Below, in pieces: positions 18,156 through 26,980 of a DNA stretch of 64,000 bases. The translations under genes and the position numbers were made by a program. Position 1 is the stretch's first letter. The number at the start of each line of letters is the position of its first letter. The notes under the pieces were generated by a model. That model saw nothing but the letters and a program-made list of their open reading frames with translations. It had not been told where the DNA came from and did no database searches. The DNA is from Isosphaera pallida ATCC 43644 (GTDB lineage Bacteria; Planctomycetota; Planctomycetia; Isosphaerales; Isosphaeraceae), in assembly GCF_000186345.1 (NCBI RefSeq), contig NC_014962.1, positions 1,612,001 through 1,676,000 on the forward strand, given 5' to 3'.

Positions 18156-19526
18156 TCAGACTCGTCCGCCACCCATGCCCATCGCGTAGCGTTCCGCGAC
18201 GCGCCAGTAGCGGGAAAATCGCTTCAGGTCGATCGGACCATTGTAGGGCAGAAACGGTTGCTCGGACAAGAGTTCGATCGGCACCCGGGCCAGCTTCTCG
18301 ACCTGGTTGAGGATGGCATGGACCCTTGGGTTGACCGAGTCCGCCGCGACTAATCGTTTGGCCCCGACCCGGGCGATCGCCTGCACCAACAACGTCGAAG
18401 GTTCGCCCCGAGCCACCTCGACGGTAGCAGGCAACTCCTCGACGCATTCGGCCAAGAACACCACACGTTTGAAGGAGTAGGGAGCGCGGGGATTCCTTAA
18501 ATGAGAATCGTCCCAGACAAACAGGGCGGGAGCATTGGGATAGCTACGGAAGACCTCGGCTTGGGGATTGAGCGCATCTTCGTGCGCCCAGATCAGCACT
18601 GAGTCGGATTTTGGGAAGGGGGAGTTGATCTTGCGCGGGGCAATCGGGTCGCCGTTGCGACCCAACACGCCGTCATCCTCGGCCGAACCATCGCCAGCCC
18701 GGAGGCCGTGAGGGAAAAGGCGTTGTTCGAGTTGGTCGTAGGATCCTTCCAAGTCACAGCGGCCTTTGAGTGGACAGGAGCGGCAATATCGTCCACCCGT
18801 ATATTTCTCCAGATTCTCGCGGTTGAAAACGTAGGGTTTGTGGGAGAAGGTCGAGGCGACCCACTGCCAGGAGAGGTTGTTGCTTGCGGGGTCGCCGTCA
18901 AGCAGATGTTCAAGAAACCAGGTGGCTCCGGCCTGCCAGCGGACCTGGCGCCAGTGGACGACATAGGCGGCGAGCCACATGCGGGCGTGGTTGTGCAAAT
19001 ACCCTGTGTCGCGGAGTTCGCGGGCGAACTCATCCATGCAGGCCATGCCGGTTTGTCCTTCGGCGATCTCCTGGGGGAGTTCGGCGGCGTACCGTCGCGC
19101 CGAGTATCCGGTTTTGTACGGTTCACGATCGCGCCAGACCCCATCGCCTAAACGTTCATAGACCCGTTGCCAGTAGTCGCGCCAGCCCAGTTCGTTGATG
19201 AACTTGGCCGCCTCGACAGGATGCTTGACCAGCTTCAGCGCGTGGTTGCGGACTTCGGCTAGGGTCAAGACGCCATGACGGAGGTAGGGCGAGAGTCGAG
19301 TGACCGCGCCATCAAGATAGTTGCGGGTCCGCTCGTAGCGTGGCGGGTCGATCCCTTGGAGCGCCTCCAGAGCCGCGGCGCGACCGCCGCGGATCGGCGA
19401 AACCTGTCTGCCCCGGGCGATGATGTCGGGATGAAGCGCGCTGAGGTGTTCAATCAATTCAGAGCGGTTGGCGAAGCCACGACGGGGGACAACATCGTTC
19501 GATGGTGGTTCTGTGGACCTGGACAT
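18156..19526 (-). CDS. Photolyase/cryptochrome-like FAD protein with apparently permuted domain order
   Basis: 456 residues. The first 270 resemble the helical FAD-binding half of photolyases: YLRHGVLTLAEV near 80, INELGWRDYWQRVYERLG near 110, then LHNHARMWLAAYVVHW, WFLEHLLDGDPASNNLSWQW and FNRENLEKYTGG. A cysteine motif YCRSCPLKGRCDLEGSYDQ follows at about residue 247. The last 150 residues (DSVLIWAHEDALN ... ALFVWDDSHL ... SEQPFLP) look like the alpha/beta domain that in ordinary photolyases comes first. It may repair DNA or sense light. Its start abuts the stop of the upstream FeS-type photolyase gene. Calling the C-terminal part a photolyase alpha/beta domain is my inference. Confidence 0.78.
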   Translation of the reverse strand: MSRSTEPPSNDVVPRRGFANRSELIEHLSALHPDIIARGRQVSPIRGGRAAALEALQGIDPPRYERTRNYLDGAVTRLSPYLRHGVLTLAEVRNHALKLVKHPVEAAKFINELGWRDYWQRVYERLGDGVWRDREPYKTGYSARRYAAELPQEIAEGQTGMACMDEFARELRDTGYLHNHARMWLAAYVVHWRQVRWQAGATWFLEHLLDGDPASNNLSWQWVASTFSHKPYVFNRENLEKYTGGRYCRSCPLKGRCDLEGSYDQLEQRLFPHGLRAGDGSAEDDGVLGRNGDPIAPRKINSPFPKSDSVLIWAHEDALNPQAEVFRSYPNAPALFVWDDSHLRNPRAPYSFKRVVFLAECVEELPATVEVARGEPSTLLVQAIARVGAKRLVAADSVNPRVHAILNQVEKLARVPIELLSEQPFLPYNGPIDLKRFSRYWRVAERYAMGMGGGRV

Positions 19527-21254
19527 TTAGGGCAACTCCTGGTCGTCGCGGGTCTGGGCGGTGACCGAAGGGACCCGACCGTCGGGTCCAGGTTCGACCG
19601 AACCGTAGCGGGGCAAATCCGCCAGGAAACGGGCCGCCTCGGCCCGGATGGATTCTCGTTCCTCAATGGAGAGCCGCTTGAGACCCAGCACCGCCGGACC
19701 CAGCCGCGGATTGGCCCGCAATGCTGCCTCGTGCTCGATCAAGAAATTCCAGTACAAAGTGTTGAACGGGCATGCGTCGGTTCCGGTTCGAGCCTTGGGA
19801 TTGAACCGACAACCCGCGCAGTAGTCCGACATGGTGTTGATATAGTTGGCTGAACTGATATAGGGCTTGGTCGCCGTGACTCCTCCATCGGCGTTGAGTC
19901 CCATGCCCAGCACGTTGGGCAACACGACCCAGTCGTGGGAATCGACGTAGAAGGTGAGAAACCAGTCGGCCACCACGCCTGGGTCAATCCCCGCCAATAG
20001 GCAGAAGTTGCACACCAACATGAGGCGTTCGATGTGGTGGGAAAACCCGCGGTCGATCACCCGTCGCGTCACTTGGCGCAGGCAGTTCATCGGAGCGTCG
20101 CCGTCCCAAAGCCAACGAGGAAGCGCTCCGGTGCCTCCCCAATAGTTGACCTGGCGGAGGTCCGGCATCTGAAAACGATATTGCCAAAGGATATACTCGC
20201 GCCAGCCGATGATCTGGCGAATGAATCCCTCCACCGACGACAAGGGGGCACGCCCCTCGCGGTAGCGTTGTTCGGCCGCCCGCGCCATCTCCAGAGGGTC
20301 GAGCAGCCCGAGGTTCATTTGGGCCGACAGCACCGAGTGAAACAGGGTGTCGTGTCGTTGGCTCATCGCATCTTCAAATGGTCCGAAGTTAGGAAGCCGC
20401 TCGTCGAGGAAGATCTGGAAGGCGTCCTGCGCCTGTTGGGGGGTCACCGCCAGGTCGAAGCCATCGACCCGGCCGACTCCTTGGCCATGCTGGCCTTCGG
20501 CCACCTCGCGCATCACTTCACGGGTGAGGCGATCGGGTTCAAAACGGCGGGGGTGGGGTGGTTTGATTTGGGGCGGCAGGCGTTTGCGATTGTGCGAGTC
20601 GTAGTTCCAGGCCCCACCGGTCGGTTGCCCGTCGGATTCTATCAGCAGACCGAACGCTTTGCGCATCGCCCGGTAGAACGGTTCCATCACATACCGTTTG
20701 CCAGCGACCGGACGGGGGATGGGATTGAAGCGTTCGACGAGGAACCGGGTGTCGGGAACAATTTCGACTGGGCAGTCTCCTCGTTGGCGGAGGCGTTGTT
20801 GGACCAAGCCGACGGCGTACTCGGCGGCGCGGGCCGTTAGGACCAGGCTGGGTTGAATGGTTCGGATCGCCGTGGTCAAACCCTGTTCAAAAGTGTCGGC
20901 AGCGACAATCCGCGCGTCGATACCCTCGGCCTTCCAAGCTTGGACCGCGTGACGACCCGCCGAGAGGATCAGCACTTGACGCCAACGGTGAAACGGCAGG
21001 CGTCGCAACCAGGCTTGACTTTCGACCAGCAGAACCACCAGACGGCCCTGGGCGCGCCGGGGATCGTCCGACGCATCCAAACGAGCGAGCGCCTCGACCA
21101 AGGCGGCGGGACGGTGTCCCAACTGATCGGGGTTTAGCCAGACCAGGATGGGTCGGGTTGGATCGTCATTTGGAGGGGGCGTCGGCGGCGTCGCGGGGTG
21201 GTCGAATTGTTGCCGGCGACCGGACGAAGATCGAGGGGGTAGGGACTTGGCAAT
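19527..21254 (-). CDS. FeS-type cryptochrome/photolyase (PhrB-like), start uncertain
   Basis: About 575 residues from 21254 or 531 from TTG 21122. It is a member of the FeS-BCP/PhrB group, which includes (6-4) photolyases with FAD and a [4Fe-4S] cluster. Evidence: GFIRQIIGWREYIL, CNFCLLAGIDP, and the C-terminal signature YCAGCRFNPKARTGTDACPFNTLYW, which supplies three cluster cysteines. The first beta strand (PILVWLNPDQL, the LGDQL equivalent) lies upstream of TTG 21122 in the same open frame. That frame has no ATG, GTG or TTG before it. Only an ATT at 21254 sits 8 bases after AGGGAGG. I therefore extend the gene to 21254 and treat the initiation codon as unproven. Stop and next start abut, indicating coupling. 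Confidence 0.85.
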   Translation of the reverse strand: MAKSLPPRSSSGRRQQFDHPATPPTPPPNDDPTRPILVWLNPDQLGHRPAALVEALARLDASDDPRRAQGRLVVLLVESQAWLRRLPFHRWRQVLILSAGRHAVQAWKAEGIDARIVAADTFEQGLTTAIRTIQPSLVLTARAAEYAVGLVQQRLRQRGDCPVEIVPDTRFLVERFNPIPRPVAGKRYVMEPFYRAMRKAFGLLIESDGQPTGGAWNYDSHNRKRLPPQIKPPHPRRFEPDRLTREVMREVAEGQHGQGVGRVDGFDLAVTPQQAQDAFQIFLDERLPNFGPFEDAMSQRHDTLFHSVLSAQMNLGLLDPLEMARAAEQRYREGRAPLSSVEGFIRQIIGWREYILWQYRFQMPDLRQVNYWGGTGALPRWLWDGDAPMNCLRQVTRRVIDRGFSHHIERLMLVCNFCLLAGIDPGVVADWFLTFYVDSHDWVVLPNVLGMGLNADGGVTATKPYISSANYINTMSDYCAGCRFNPKARTGTDACPFNTLYWNFLIEHEAALRANPRLGPAVLGLKRLSIEERESIRAEAARFLADLPRYGSVEPGPDGRVPSVTAQTRDDQELP

Positions 21255-21269
21255 GGGATTATCCTCCCT
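21251..21269 (-). promoter_or_regulatory. Strong ribosome binding site without a standard start codon in the photolyase frame
   Basis: On the minus strand AGGGAGG (21269-21263) is followed by 8 bases and then ATTG. ATT (21254) is in the photolyase frame. TTG (21253) is one base out, in a frame that closes 37 codons later at the TAA at 21134-21136. The site decides where the gene begins. Confidence 0.6.
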
Positions 21270-21538
21270 GAAGAACCAAGGACGGCTTGCGTCAACCGCC
21301 TGGCGGCCGGTTGGCGGCGGACGACCGACATGTTCTCTTCATTTGGGTCACTTCCCCCGTTAGTGTAAGGACCAGGCAAGGGCGCAGGGTTCACCACGTG
21401 ATTGGAACCTCCACCGTGCCGAGGCCGTCGGGAACGCCGCGCAATCGCAACGAGTTGAGTCGAGTCGAAACGAGTTCCCAGCCACACGCCGGGCGGATTC
21501 GGTAACCGCCCGAACCGAATCAGTGGAAGGAGGGGTGG

Positions 21539-22366
21539 ATGAGCGAACGTCATTGGGCGCGACGAGCCACCTACGCCCTGTTGACCGCACCTTCCCCCTT
21601 GATCGACCATCAAACCGGCGGTCGAACCCGCGTTATTGACGGCCTGACCTTCTCGGCCCTCGCCTTGAACGGCCCTACCTTCAACATCGTGGCGGTCACC
21701 GGAACCCCTCCCGACAGAGAGCGGCTCGAAACCCTCGCCAGCGAGTTTTTCGGTGCCAATGCTCCGAGCTTCGGCGTGATCCTAGAGGGGGACGATCCCG
21801 CCAACGCTGGCCTCCAAGCCGAACTGAGCCAACGCGGTTGGCGAATCGTCGAGGAGGAACCGGCCATGATCCTAAGCGATCTCCAACCCCTTGAGCGAAC
21901 ATCTGTGCCAGCCATGTTAATGGTGGAGGTTGTCAAAACACCTGAAGAACTCGACGTGTTCTTCGCCTTGGTGCTTGAGATTTTCAAGTTGACACCCGAG
22001 TTGCTTGCGGGATTGGCGACGGCTCCCTCCGCGCTGGACGATCCCCGTCTTTTTTTCCTTTTGGGGCGAACGGCGGGGGTACCAGTGGCGATCGCGCTGG
22101 GGGCAATGGTAGAGGAGGCGGTAACGATTTACGGTGTCGGGGTGCGATCGACCCGCCGCAGACAGGGTTTCGGGACGGCGATGACCGTGGCGGCAGTTCG
22201 GGAGGGAATCCGACGAGGCGCGACTTTGGCGGTGTTGCGAGCCAACCCGTTGAGCCAACCCCTCTACGAACGACTTGGTTTCCGAGTCGTTTGTCTCCAT
22301 CGCACCTGGGCCTTCCCTGAACCTGAACCAGCGACGCCCTTGAAAAGCGACGGCATGAACGGGTGA
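21539..22366 (+). CDS. GNAT family N-acetyltransferase
   Basis: A 275-residue protein with a GNAT domain at its C-terminal end. VTIYGVGVRSTRRRQGFGTAMTVAAV (about residues 195-220) contains the R/Q-x-x-G-x-G/A acetyl-CoA loop, and LYERLGFRVV follows near 240. The N-terminal 130 residues are a divergent region, possibly a second degenerate GNAT fold. The start has an excellent GGAAGGAGG 6 to 7 bases upstream. Substrate unknown. It is divergent from the photolyase pair. Confidence 0.85.
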   Translation: MSERHWARRATYALLTAPSPLIDHQTGGRTRVIDGLTFSALALNGPTFNIVAVTGTPPDRERLETLASEFFGANAPSFGVILEGDDPANAGLQAELSQRGWRIVEEEPAMILSDLQPLERTSVPAMLMVEVVKTPEELDVFFALVLEIFKLTPELLAGLATAPSALDDPRLFFLLGRTAGVPVAIALGAMVEEAVTIYGVGVRSTRRRQGFGTAMTVAAVREGIRRGATLAVLRANPLSQPLYERLGFRVVCLHRTWAFPEPEPATPLKSDGMNG

Positions 22367-22592
22367 CTCAAGGGAAATGACTTCCAGTTCGACGGTTCAA
22401 ATCAAGACGTGTCCTTGCGATCAGAACACTATCACGAATCCATCGTGGTCCTCATCCGTTGAGGTGATCAGCCCAGGCCCACGCACCCACGTTGATTGCC
22501 CGCCGACTCAATCATTCCGCCGATTCGTGGTGGTTCGAACAGGACAACCTCGCTCGCCGAACAACTTATCATAAGGTCTCCAAACGGCGTGG

Positions 22593-23432
22593 TTAGGCGA
22601 GCCGACGCTCCAGTTCGACCAAAGCCCGCGCTGCGCCCAAGGGCAAACGAAGGTCGGCGATCGAACTGACTTCGGTGAAGTCGGGATTGATTTCGAGGGT
22701 CGGTTTGCCTAAACGCGCGTTGATGATCATCGGTTGGGCGATGTAGGGGAAGACACTGGTGGTACCGATGCTCACCACCAGGTCGAACCCAGCGCGTAAT
22801 TCGGTTTGGAGCCGTCGAAGCTTGGCCTCGGGGAGCAATTCGCCGAAGAGAACCACATTGGGCCGAATCGGCGAGTTGCAGACCGGACAACGCGGCGGCA
22901 ACCTGTCGGGGTCGATATGATGGTAGTCGGTGACGTGTTCCTCCCAACCGCATTCCCGCGCGCATTGCAGTTGGGAGAGATCGCCGTGAATGTCGATGAC
23001 CTGACGCGAACCGGCCCGTTGGTGAAAGCCATCCACATTTTGGGTCAGAATCCAGATCCGATCGAAGCCGTAAACCGGATCGTTCTCGAACGCGGCCAGG
23101 ATTTCATGACCGCGATGGGGCCGTTTCCCCCGCGCAGCGTTGGCCAACTCGAGCAAAACGCTCCAAGTGACGGCCGGATTGCGTTGGAACATCCCACCCG
23201 ACAGGGCCACCTCGACGGGCACTCCCGCATCGGTCGTGCGATCTTGATAGAGTCCACCCGTTCCCCGATAGGTGGGTAGTCCCGAATCGGCTGACATGCC
23301 GGCCCCAGTGATGAACAGCACCGACCGCGCCTCCTTGAGCGTCTCCGCAGCGCGATCGAGCATGTCAACCAGTTCCATCGTGAGGCCGGACTCCTCCGGG
23401 ACCCCTGAATCGATCGGTTCCGAATCCAACAC
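22593..23432 (-). CDS. NAD-dependent protein deacylase, Sir2 family
   Basis: A 279-residue sirtuin that removes acyl groups from lysines using NAD. Seen: ITGAGMSADSGLPTYRG (NAD binding), ILTQNVDGFHQRAG, the catalytic DIHG, four zinc cysteines as C-x3-C (CARECGW) and CPVC, then RPNVVLFGE and SIGTTSVFPYIAQP. A GTG at 23432 has GAGGG 6 bases upstream and was chosen. ATG 23378 and ATG 23507 are also in frame. The nearby GNAT gene on the opposite strand is a possible functional antagonist, but only by proximity. Confidence 0.92.
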   Translation of the reverse strand: MLDSEPIDSGVPEESGLTMELVDMLDRAAETLKEARSVLFITGAGMSADSGLPTYRGTGGLYQDRTTDAGVPVEVALSGGMFQRNPAVTWSVLLELANAARGKRPHRGHEILAAFENDPVYGFDRIWILTQNVDGFHQRAGSRQVIDIHGDLSQLQCARECGWEEHVTDYHHIDPDRLPPRCPVCNSPIRPNVVLFGELLPEAKLRRLQTELRAGFDLVVSIGTTSVFPYIAQPMIINARLGKPTLEINPDFTEVSSIADLRLPLGAARALVELERRLA

Positions 23433-23522
23433 GGTTTTCCCTCGCGATGGAGGACTTACAATCCAATCCCCTGGGTGGATCTTGCATCTCATGGCCAACG
23501 GATTCAACCCCGTCGCAGTCGG

Positions 23523-24791
23523 TCACCACCTCATGGGTGTCGGTCGCGGCTGGTTGAGGCAGATGATTTCGCGGGCGATCCGTTCGGCCAAGCGTTCCGG
23601 ATCGGGCGGCTCGGGAAGGACACTCCAAGTGTAGGTCTCGACTTCAACGATCGGCCTCGGGTCGATCGTATCAGCGTGACTTGGCGCGGTTGCCAGGGGT
23701 TCGGCGGCGATCGCGTTGAGGCACGGCGCGATTTGATCGAAGGTCGTGCCCAAAGGACCAAAACCATCCGAGTCGAGCGGCACATGAAAATGGACCCGCC
23801 AATCGGCCTGGTCGGGTATGGCAGAAGCGTTCAAGGCGTCGGGCAAATCGTCAAAAAACCATTCGTGATTCGATCCGTCGCGCGCGCGCACCACCGTCTG
23901 ATGGAGGTAGCGTGGTTCGGCGAAGCGGCTCAGAGCCTCGACAACCACGTGGCGTTGCTGGTGAGAGCGAGGCGAGGCGGCCAAGGCAGCGGAGACCTGA
24001 ATTTTACCCAACGACCATCCAGCCGCTGTGATCCGTCCAAGAGCCTCAGCCTGATCCTCGAACATCACCGCCGCGTGGCAAATATCGTGACAGACCCGCA
24101 CATGGCGTTTCACCAATGTCTGCTCATGGGTCTCCAGCGGCACTCCATGTTGGTCAACCATCAGCTCCCCGAGCAAGGCAACCAGGTCGTGGCTAGTCGT
24201 CAACGCGCAGCCGGGCTCCGGTTCAAGGTCGAGATGAATCCAACGCCCGGTTTCGGCCTCGATCCGGGCGAGTTCCCCGGCCGCGCGGCGCAGGTTGACG
24301 GCACAGGCGGTCCACCAGGAGGCTGGTGGTCGCGGTCGGCCCCATCCCAAGGGCACCGTCGAGATAGAAACGGCGCGGATGGGATCGCCCAAGCGGGCAG
24401 CCAGCCACGCCAGATCCAGTGAGTAGGCGAGACGCTCGGGTTGGGTCCAGTCCGGTCGATAAACCCCGTGCTTGACCCGTTGCGCGTGGAAGTCGCCGGC
24501 GGGAAACCCGTTAAACGACGCGATCGTCAACTGCTCCGACTGCAGCCACTCGGCGAATCGTTCCACTTCGCCGGGATGCTCGACCGCATAACGCGCTGCG
24601 GGAGCCGAGAGCCAAACCCCCACCTCCATCGGTCGAGGCGACGAGGCCCCTTGAGGGTCGATCGCCTCCAGAACCCGCCGACGCACCTCTGGCGCGTGGC
24701 GACGCAGCTGCGCCCACGCTTCCTCCCAAGTCACCCCGGCGTGAACATTGGCACAATAACCCATCACCGGTCTGGAAGCGGTGGCGTTCAA
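23523..24791 (-). CDS. eboE: EboE-like TIM-barrel protein
   Basis: A 422-residue xylose-isomerase-like TIM barrel. The start GYCANVHAGVTWEEAW, the ASFNGFPAGDFHAQRVKHGVYRPDW segment near residue 90, SISTVPLGW near 143, LDLEPEPGCALT near 190 and CHDICHAAVMFED near 240 match my memory of EboE, the metabolite-traffic protein of the ebo cluster (eboA-F). That cluster supports export of small molecules, such as scytonemin precursors in cyanobacteria. No eboA, B, C, D or F is near. The metal-binding Glu and His residues in EPEPGC and CHDICH suggest an active isomerase-like site. It might be only a related TIM barrel. Confidence 0.75.
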   Translation of the reverse strand: MNATASRPVMGYCANVHAGVTWEEAWAQLRRHAPEVRRRVLEAIDPQGASSPRPMEVGVWLSAPAARYAVEHPGEVERFAEWLQSEQLTIASFNGFPAGDFHAQRVKHGVYRPDWTQPERLAYSLDLAWLAARLGDPIRAVSISTVPLGWGRPRPPASWWTACAVNLRRAAGELARIEAETGRWIHLDLEPEPGCALTTSHDLVALLGELMVDQHGVPLETHEQTLVKRHVRVCHDICHAAVMFEDQAEALGRITAAGWSLGKIQVSAALAASPRSHQQRHVVVEALSRFAEPRYLHQTVVRARDGSNHEWFFDDLPDALNASAIPDQADWRVHFHVPLDSDGFGPLGTTFDQIAPCLNAIAAEPLATAPSHADTIDPRPIVEVETYTWSVLPEPPDPERLAERIAREIICLNQPRPTPMRW

Positions 24792-25339
24792 AGTGAAGTC
24801 CTCCTGTCGCTAAACGATTGCGACTTGGTTCCAAAGCCTATTGTCCGCCGAAACGCGATCCACAGCAACCGCCCACTCGAGTGGATCAAGCTCACCCGAA
24901 CACCCCAAGAAGTTGGTTCCTCACACCTCCGATGATGTCTGATGTCATCCCAAAAAGAAAACACTTCATTAAAGTTCAAAAGTGTAATAATGTAAATTTC
25001 AATACGACACGTTCAGAAACTCGTCCTCGGCGAACTGCCTTTCGACAAGCGAGAACATGGTGGTCTCCCCACGGCATGGAAACCCGGGAGGATGACCGTC
25101 TCATCACGCGCAACGGCCGCCGTTTCATCCTTCGCGTTTTTGCGGGATCGGCCCACTTTTGAGCTTCTTTCAAGGATTCGCCACCGGATTGACACCCGAA
25201 CCGTCGCTGCTTACGATGAGGCACTGCCTGCCCAATTCGTAAGCAGGCCGAAGATTCGAACGGGTTGCGGACCGTTCTTGAACCACTTCGAATCGCAATT
25301 GAGACGCGGGCCTCCTTCGACGAAAGCGATCAGAGCATC
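24792..25339. other. Long intergenic region between eboE and argH
   Basis: This 548-base region holds no convincing gene. It contains the most AT-rich stretch seen in the window (about 24940-25012) and should carry divergent promoters. The part from 25013 to 25339 is of normal GC content and gives only shadow frames. Confidence 0.6.
24940..25012. promoter_or_regulatory. AT-rich putative regulatory region with inverted repeat
   Basis: An AT-rich block in otherwise GC-rich DNA. It contains ACACTT (24961-24966) and its reverse complement AAGTGT (24980-24985), 13 bases apart. TTCATT and TAATGT with a 17-base spacer could form a weak plus-strand promoter for argH. Reading as an operator/promoter is inference from composition and position. 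Confidence 0.4.
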
Positions 25340-26845
25340 ATGGGTGGCAGCGAGGCGCGAAGCCAGATGGATTGGACCTCCGGCGGTTTCCAGGGCGAGC
25401 CGGATGATCGTCCCTCACGCGACTCGAAGACCGGTGCGGATGTTTCCTTCTCCCCAAGCGGCAAAGCTTGGGGAGGACGGTTCGAGATGGCCACTGACCG
25501 ACGGGTGGAATTGTTCACCGAGTCGATCTCATTCGACCACCGGTTGTATCGTCAAGACATTCGCGGCTCGATCGCCCATGTCGAAATGCTAGCACGGGTC
25601 GGCCTGGTCACCGACGACGAACGTGGCCGCATCGTCACTGCGCTCGAGGAAATTGAGCAAGAGATCGCCCAGGGTCGGTTCCCCTTCTCCATCGAGAAGG
25701 AGGACATCCATATGCATATCGAGTCGGCACTGATTGCCAAGCTTGGTGACGCGGGCCGCAAGATTCACACCGCGCGCAGCCGCAACGATCAGGTGGCCAC
25801 CGATTTCAAGATGTGGGTTCGCGACGCTCTCGATCGGGTCGAGGCGGGCATCTTGACGCTTCAGAGGGCTATGATCCTCAAGGGATGGCACTGGCGTGAC
25901 GCGGTGATGCCTGGCTACACCCATCTGCAACGCGCTCAGCCGGTGATCGCCGCTCATGCTCTACTTGCTTATGTCGAGAAGCTGGAGCGTGATCAAGGGC
26001 GGCTGCGTGACGCCCGCAAGCGGCTCAACGAATGCCCGTTGGGGGCCGCCGCGTTGGCTGGGACAAGTTTGCCCATCGACCGCCGCGGAGTGGCCGAGGC
26101 GCTGGGATTCGACCGGATCACCGCCAACAGCTTGGACGCCGCCTCCGACCGCGACTTCGCGCTGGAGGCGGTTTTCGGTTTGGCCACGCTGTCGCTTCAC
26201 CTTTCGGGCTGGGCGGAGGAGTGGGTGCTTTGGAGCGGCGGCGAGTTTGGCTTCCTGAAGCTCCCCGACGCGCTTTGCACCGGGTCGAGCATCATGCCGC
26301 AAAAGAAAAATCCGGATGTTTTGGAATTGATCCGCGGCAAGTCGGCCCGAGTGGTGGGGGCGTTGACGACGCTCATGGTCCTGGTCAAAGGGTTGCCGTT
26401 GGCCTACAACCGCGACCTCCAGGAGGATAAGCAACCGGTCTTCGACGCCTTCGACACTGTGGAGTCGATTCTCGCGGTCGCCGCACCTCTGGTCGAAGGA
26501 GCCGAACTGAACCGCGAACGGATCCTTCGGGACCTTGAGGATGGTTTTCTCGATGCGACGACTCTGATGGAACATCTGATCGCCCGAGGCGCACCCCAAC
26601 GTTCTGCTCATGAGACGGTGGGGCGTCTCGTGGCCGAATGCGAGCGACGGGGTCTGCGGCGTCTCTCCGATCTCGATCCCGCCTTGTTCGCTCAAATCGA
26701 TCCCCGCCTCGACGCCGAGACACCCAAGCTCTTGGGAGTTGCTCAGGCGGTCAAAGCGTTTCGCTCCGAAGGTTCCACCGCCCCCGATCTGGTTGAAACT
26801 CAGCTGCGGCGTTGGGCCGATCGGCTTCAGCTTACCTTAGAATGA
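25340..26845 (+). CDS. argH: Argininosuccinate lyase
   Basis: Splits argininosuccinate to arginine and fumarate, the last step of arginine synthesis. The fumarase/aspartase superfamily signature GSSIMPQKKNPD is near residue 317, with HTARSRNDQVATDF near 140 and GYTHLQRAQPV near 192. The 501-residue product has about 40 extra N-terminal residues before KAWGGRFEM, where most family members begin. The start is therefore uncertain: ATG 25340 or 25367, neither with a strong ribosome site. It is followed by lysA. Confidence 0.95.
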   Translation: MGGSEARSQMDWTSGGFQGEPDDRPSRDSKTGADVSFSPSGKAWGGRFEMATDRRVELFTESISFDHRLYRQDIRGSIAHVEMLARVGLVTDDERGRIVTALEEIEQEIAQGRFPFSIEKEDIHMHIESALIAKLGDAGRKIHTARSRNDQVATDFKMWVRDALDRVEAGILTLQRAMILKGWHWRDAVMPGYTHLQRAQPVIAAHALLAYVEKLERDQGRLRDARKRLNECPLGAAALAGTSLPIDRRGVAEALGFDRITANSLDAASDRDFALEAVFGLATLSLHLSGWAEEWVLWSGGEFGFLKLPDALCTGSSIMPQKKNPDVLELIRGKSARVVGALTTLMVLVKGLPLAYNRDLQEDKQPVFDAFDTVESILAVAAPLVEGAELNRERILRDLEDGFLDATTLMEHLIARGAPQRSAHETVGRLVAECERRGLRRLSDLDPALFAQIDPRLDAETPKLLGVAQAVKAFRSEGSTAPDLVETQLRRWADRLQLTLE

Positions 26846-26980
26846 AACATGGCAAGTCGGGAACTCACGCCGACAGACCACCCCACTTCGCTCCGTTTCC
26901 TTCACGTATCACTCCACAACGCATCGGACCTCTTTCAATCCAAGTGGTCAAACCAATCCAATCCAATCAGGACGACCAGC

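Noticed and set aside
23475-24422. 315-codon plus-strand frame opposite eboE
   Set aside because: A shadow of the EboE-like gene. The composition is atypical and no motifs are visible.
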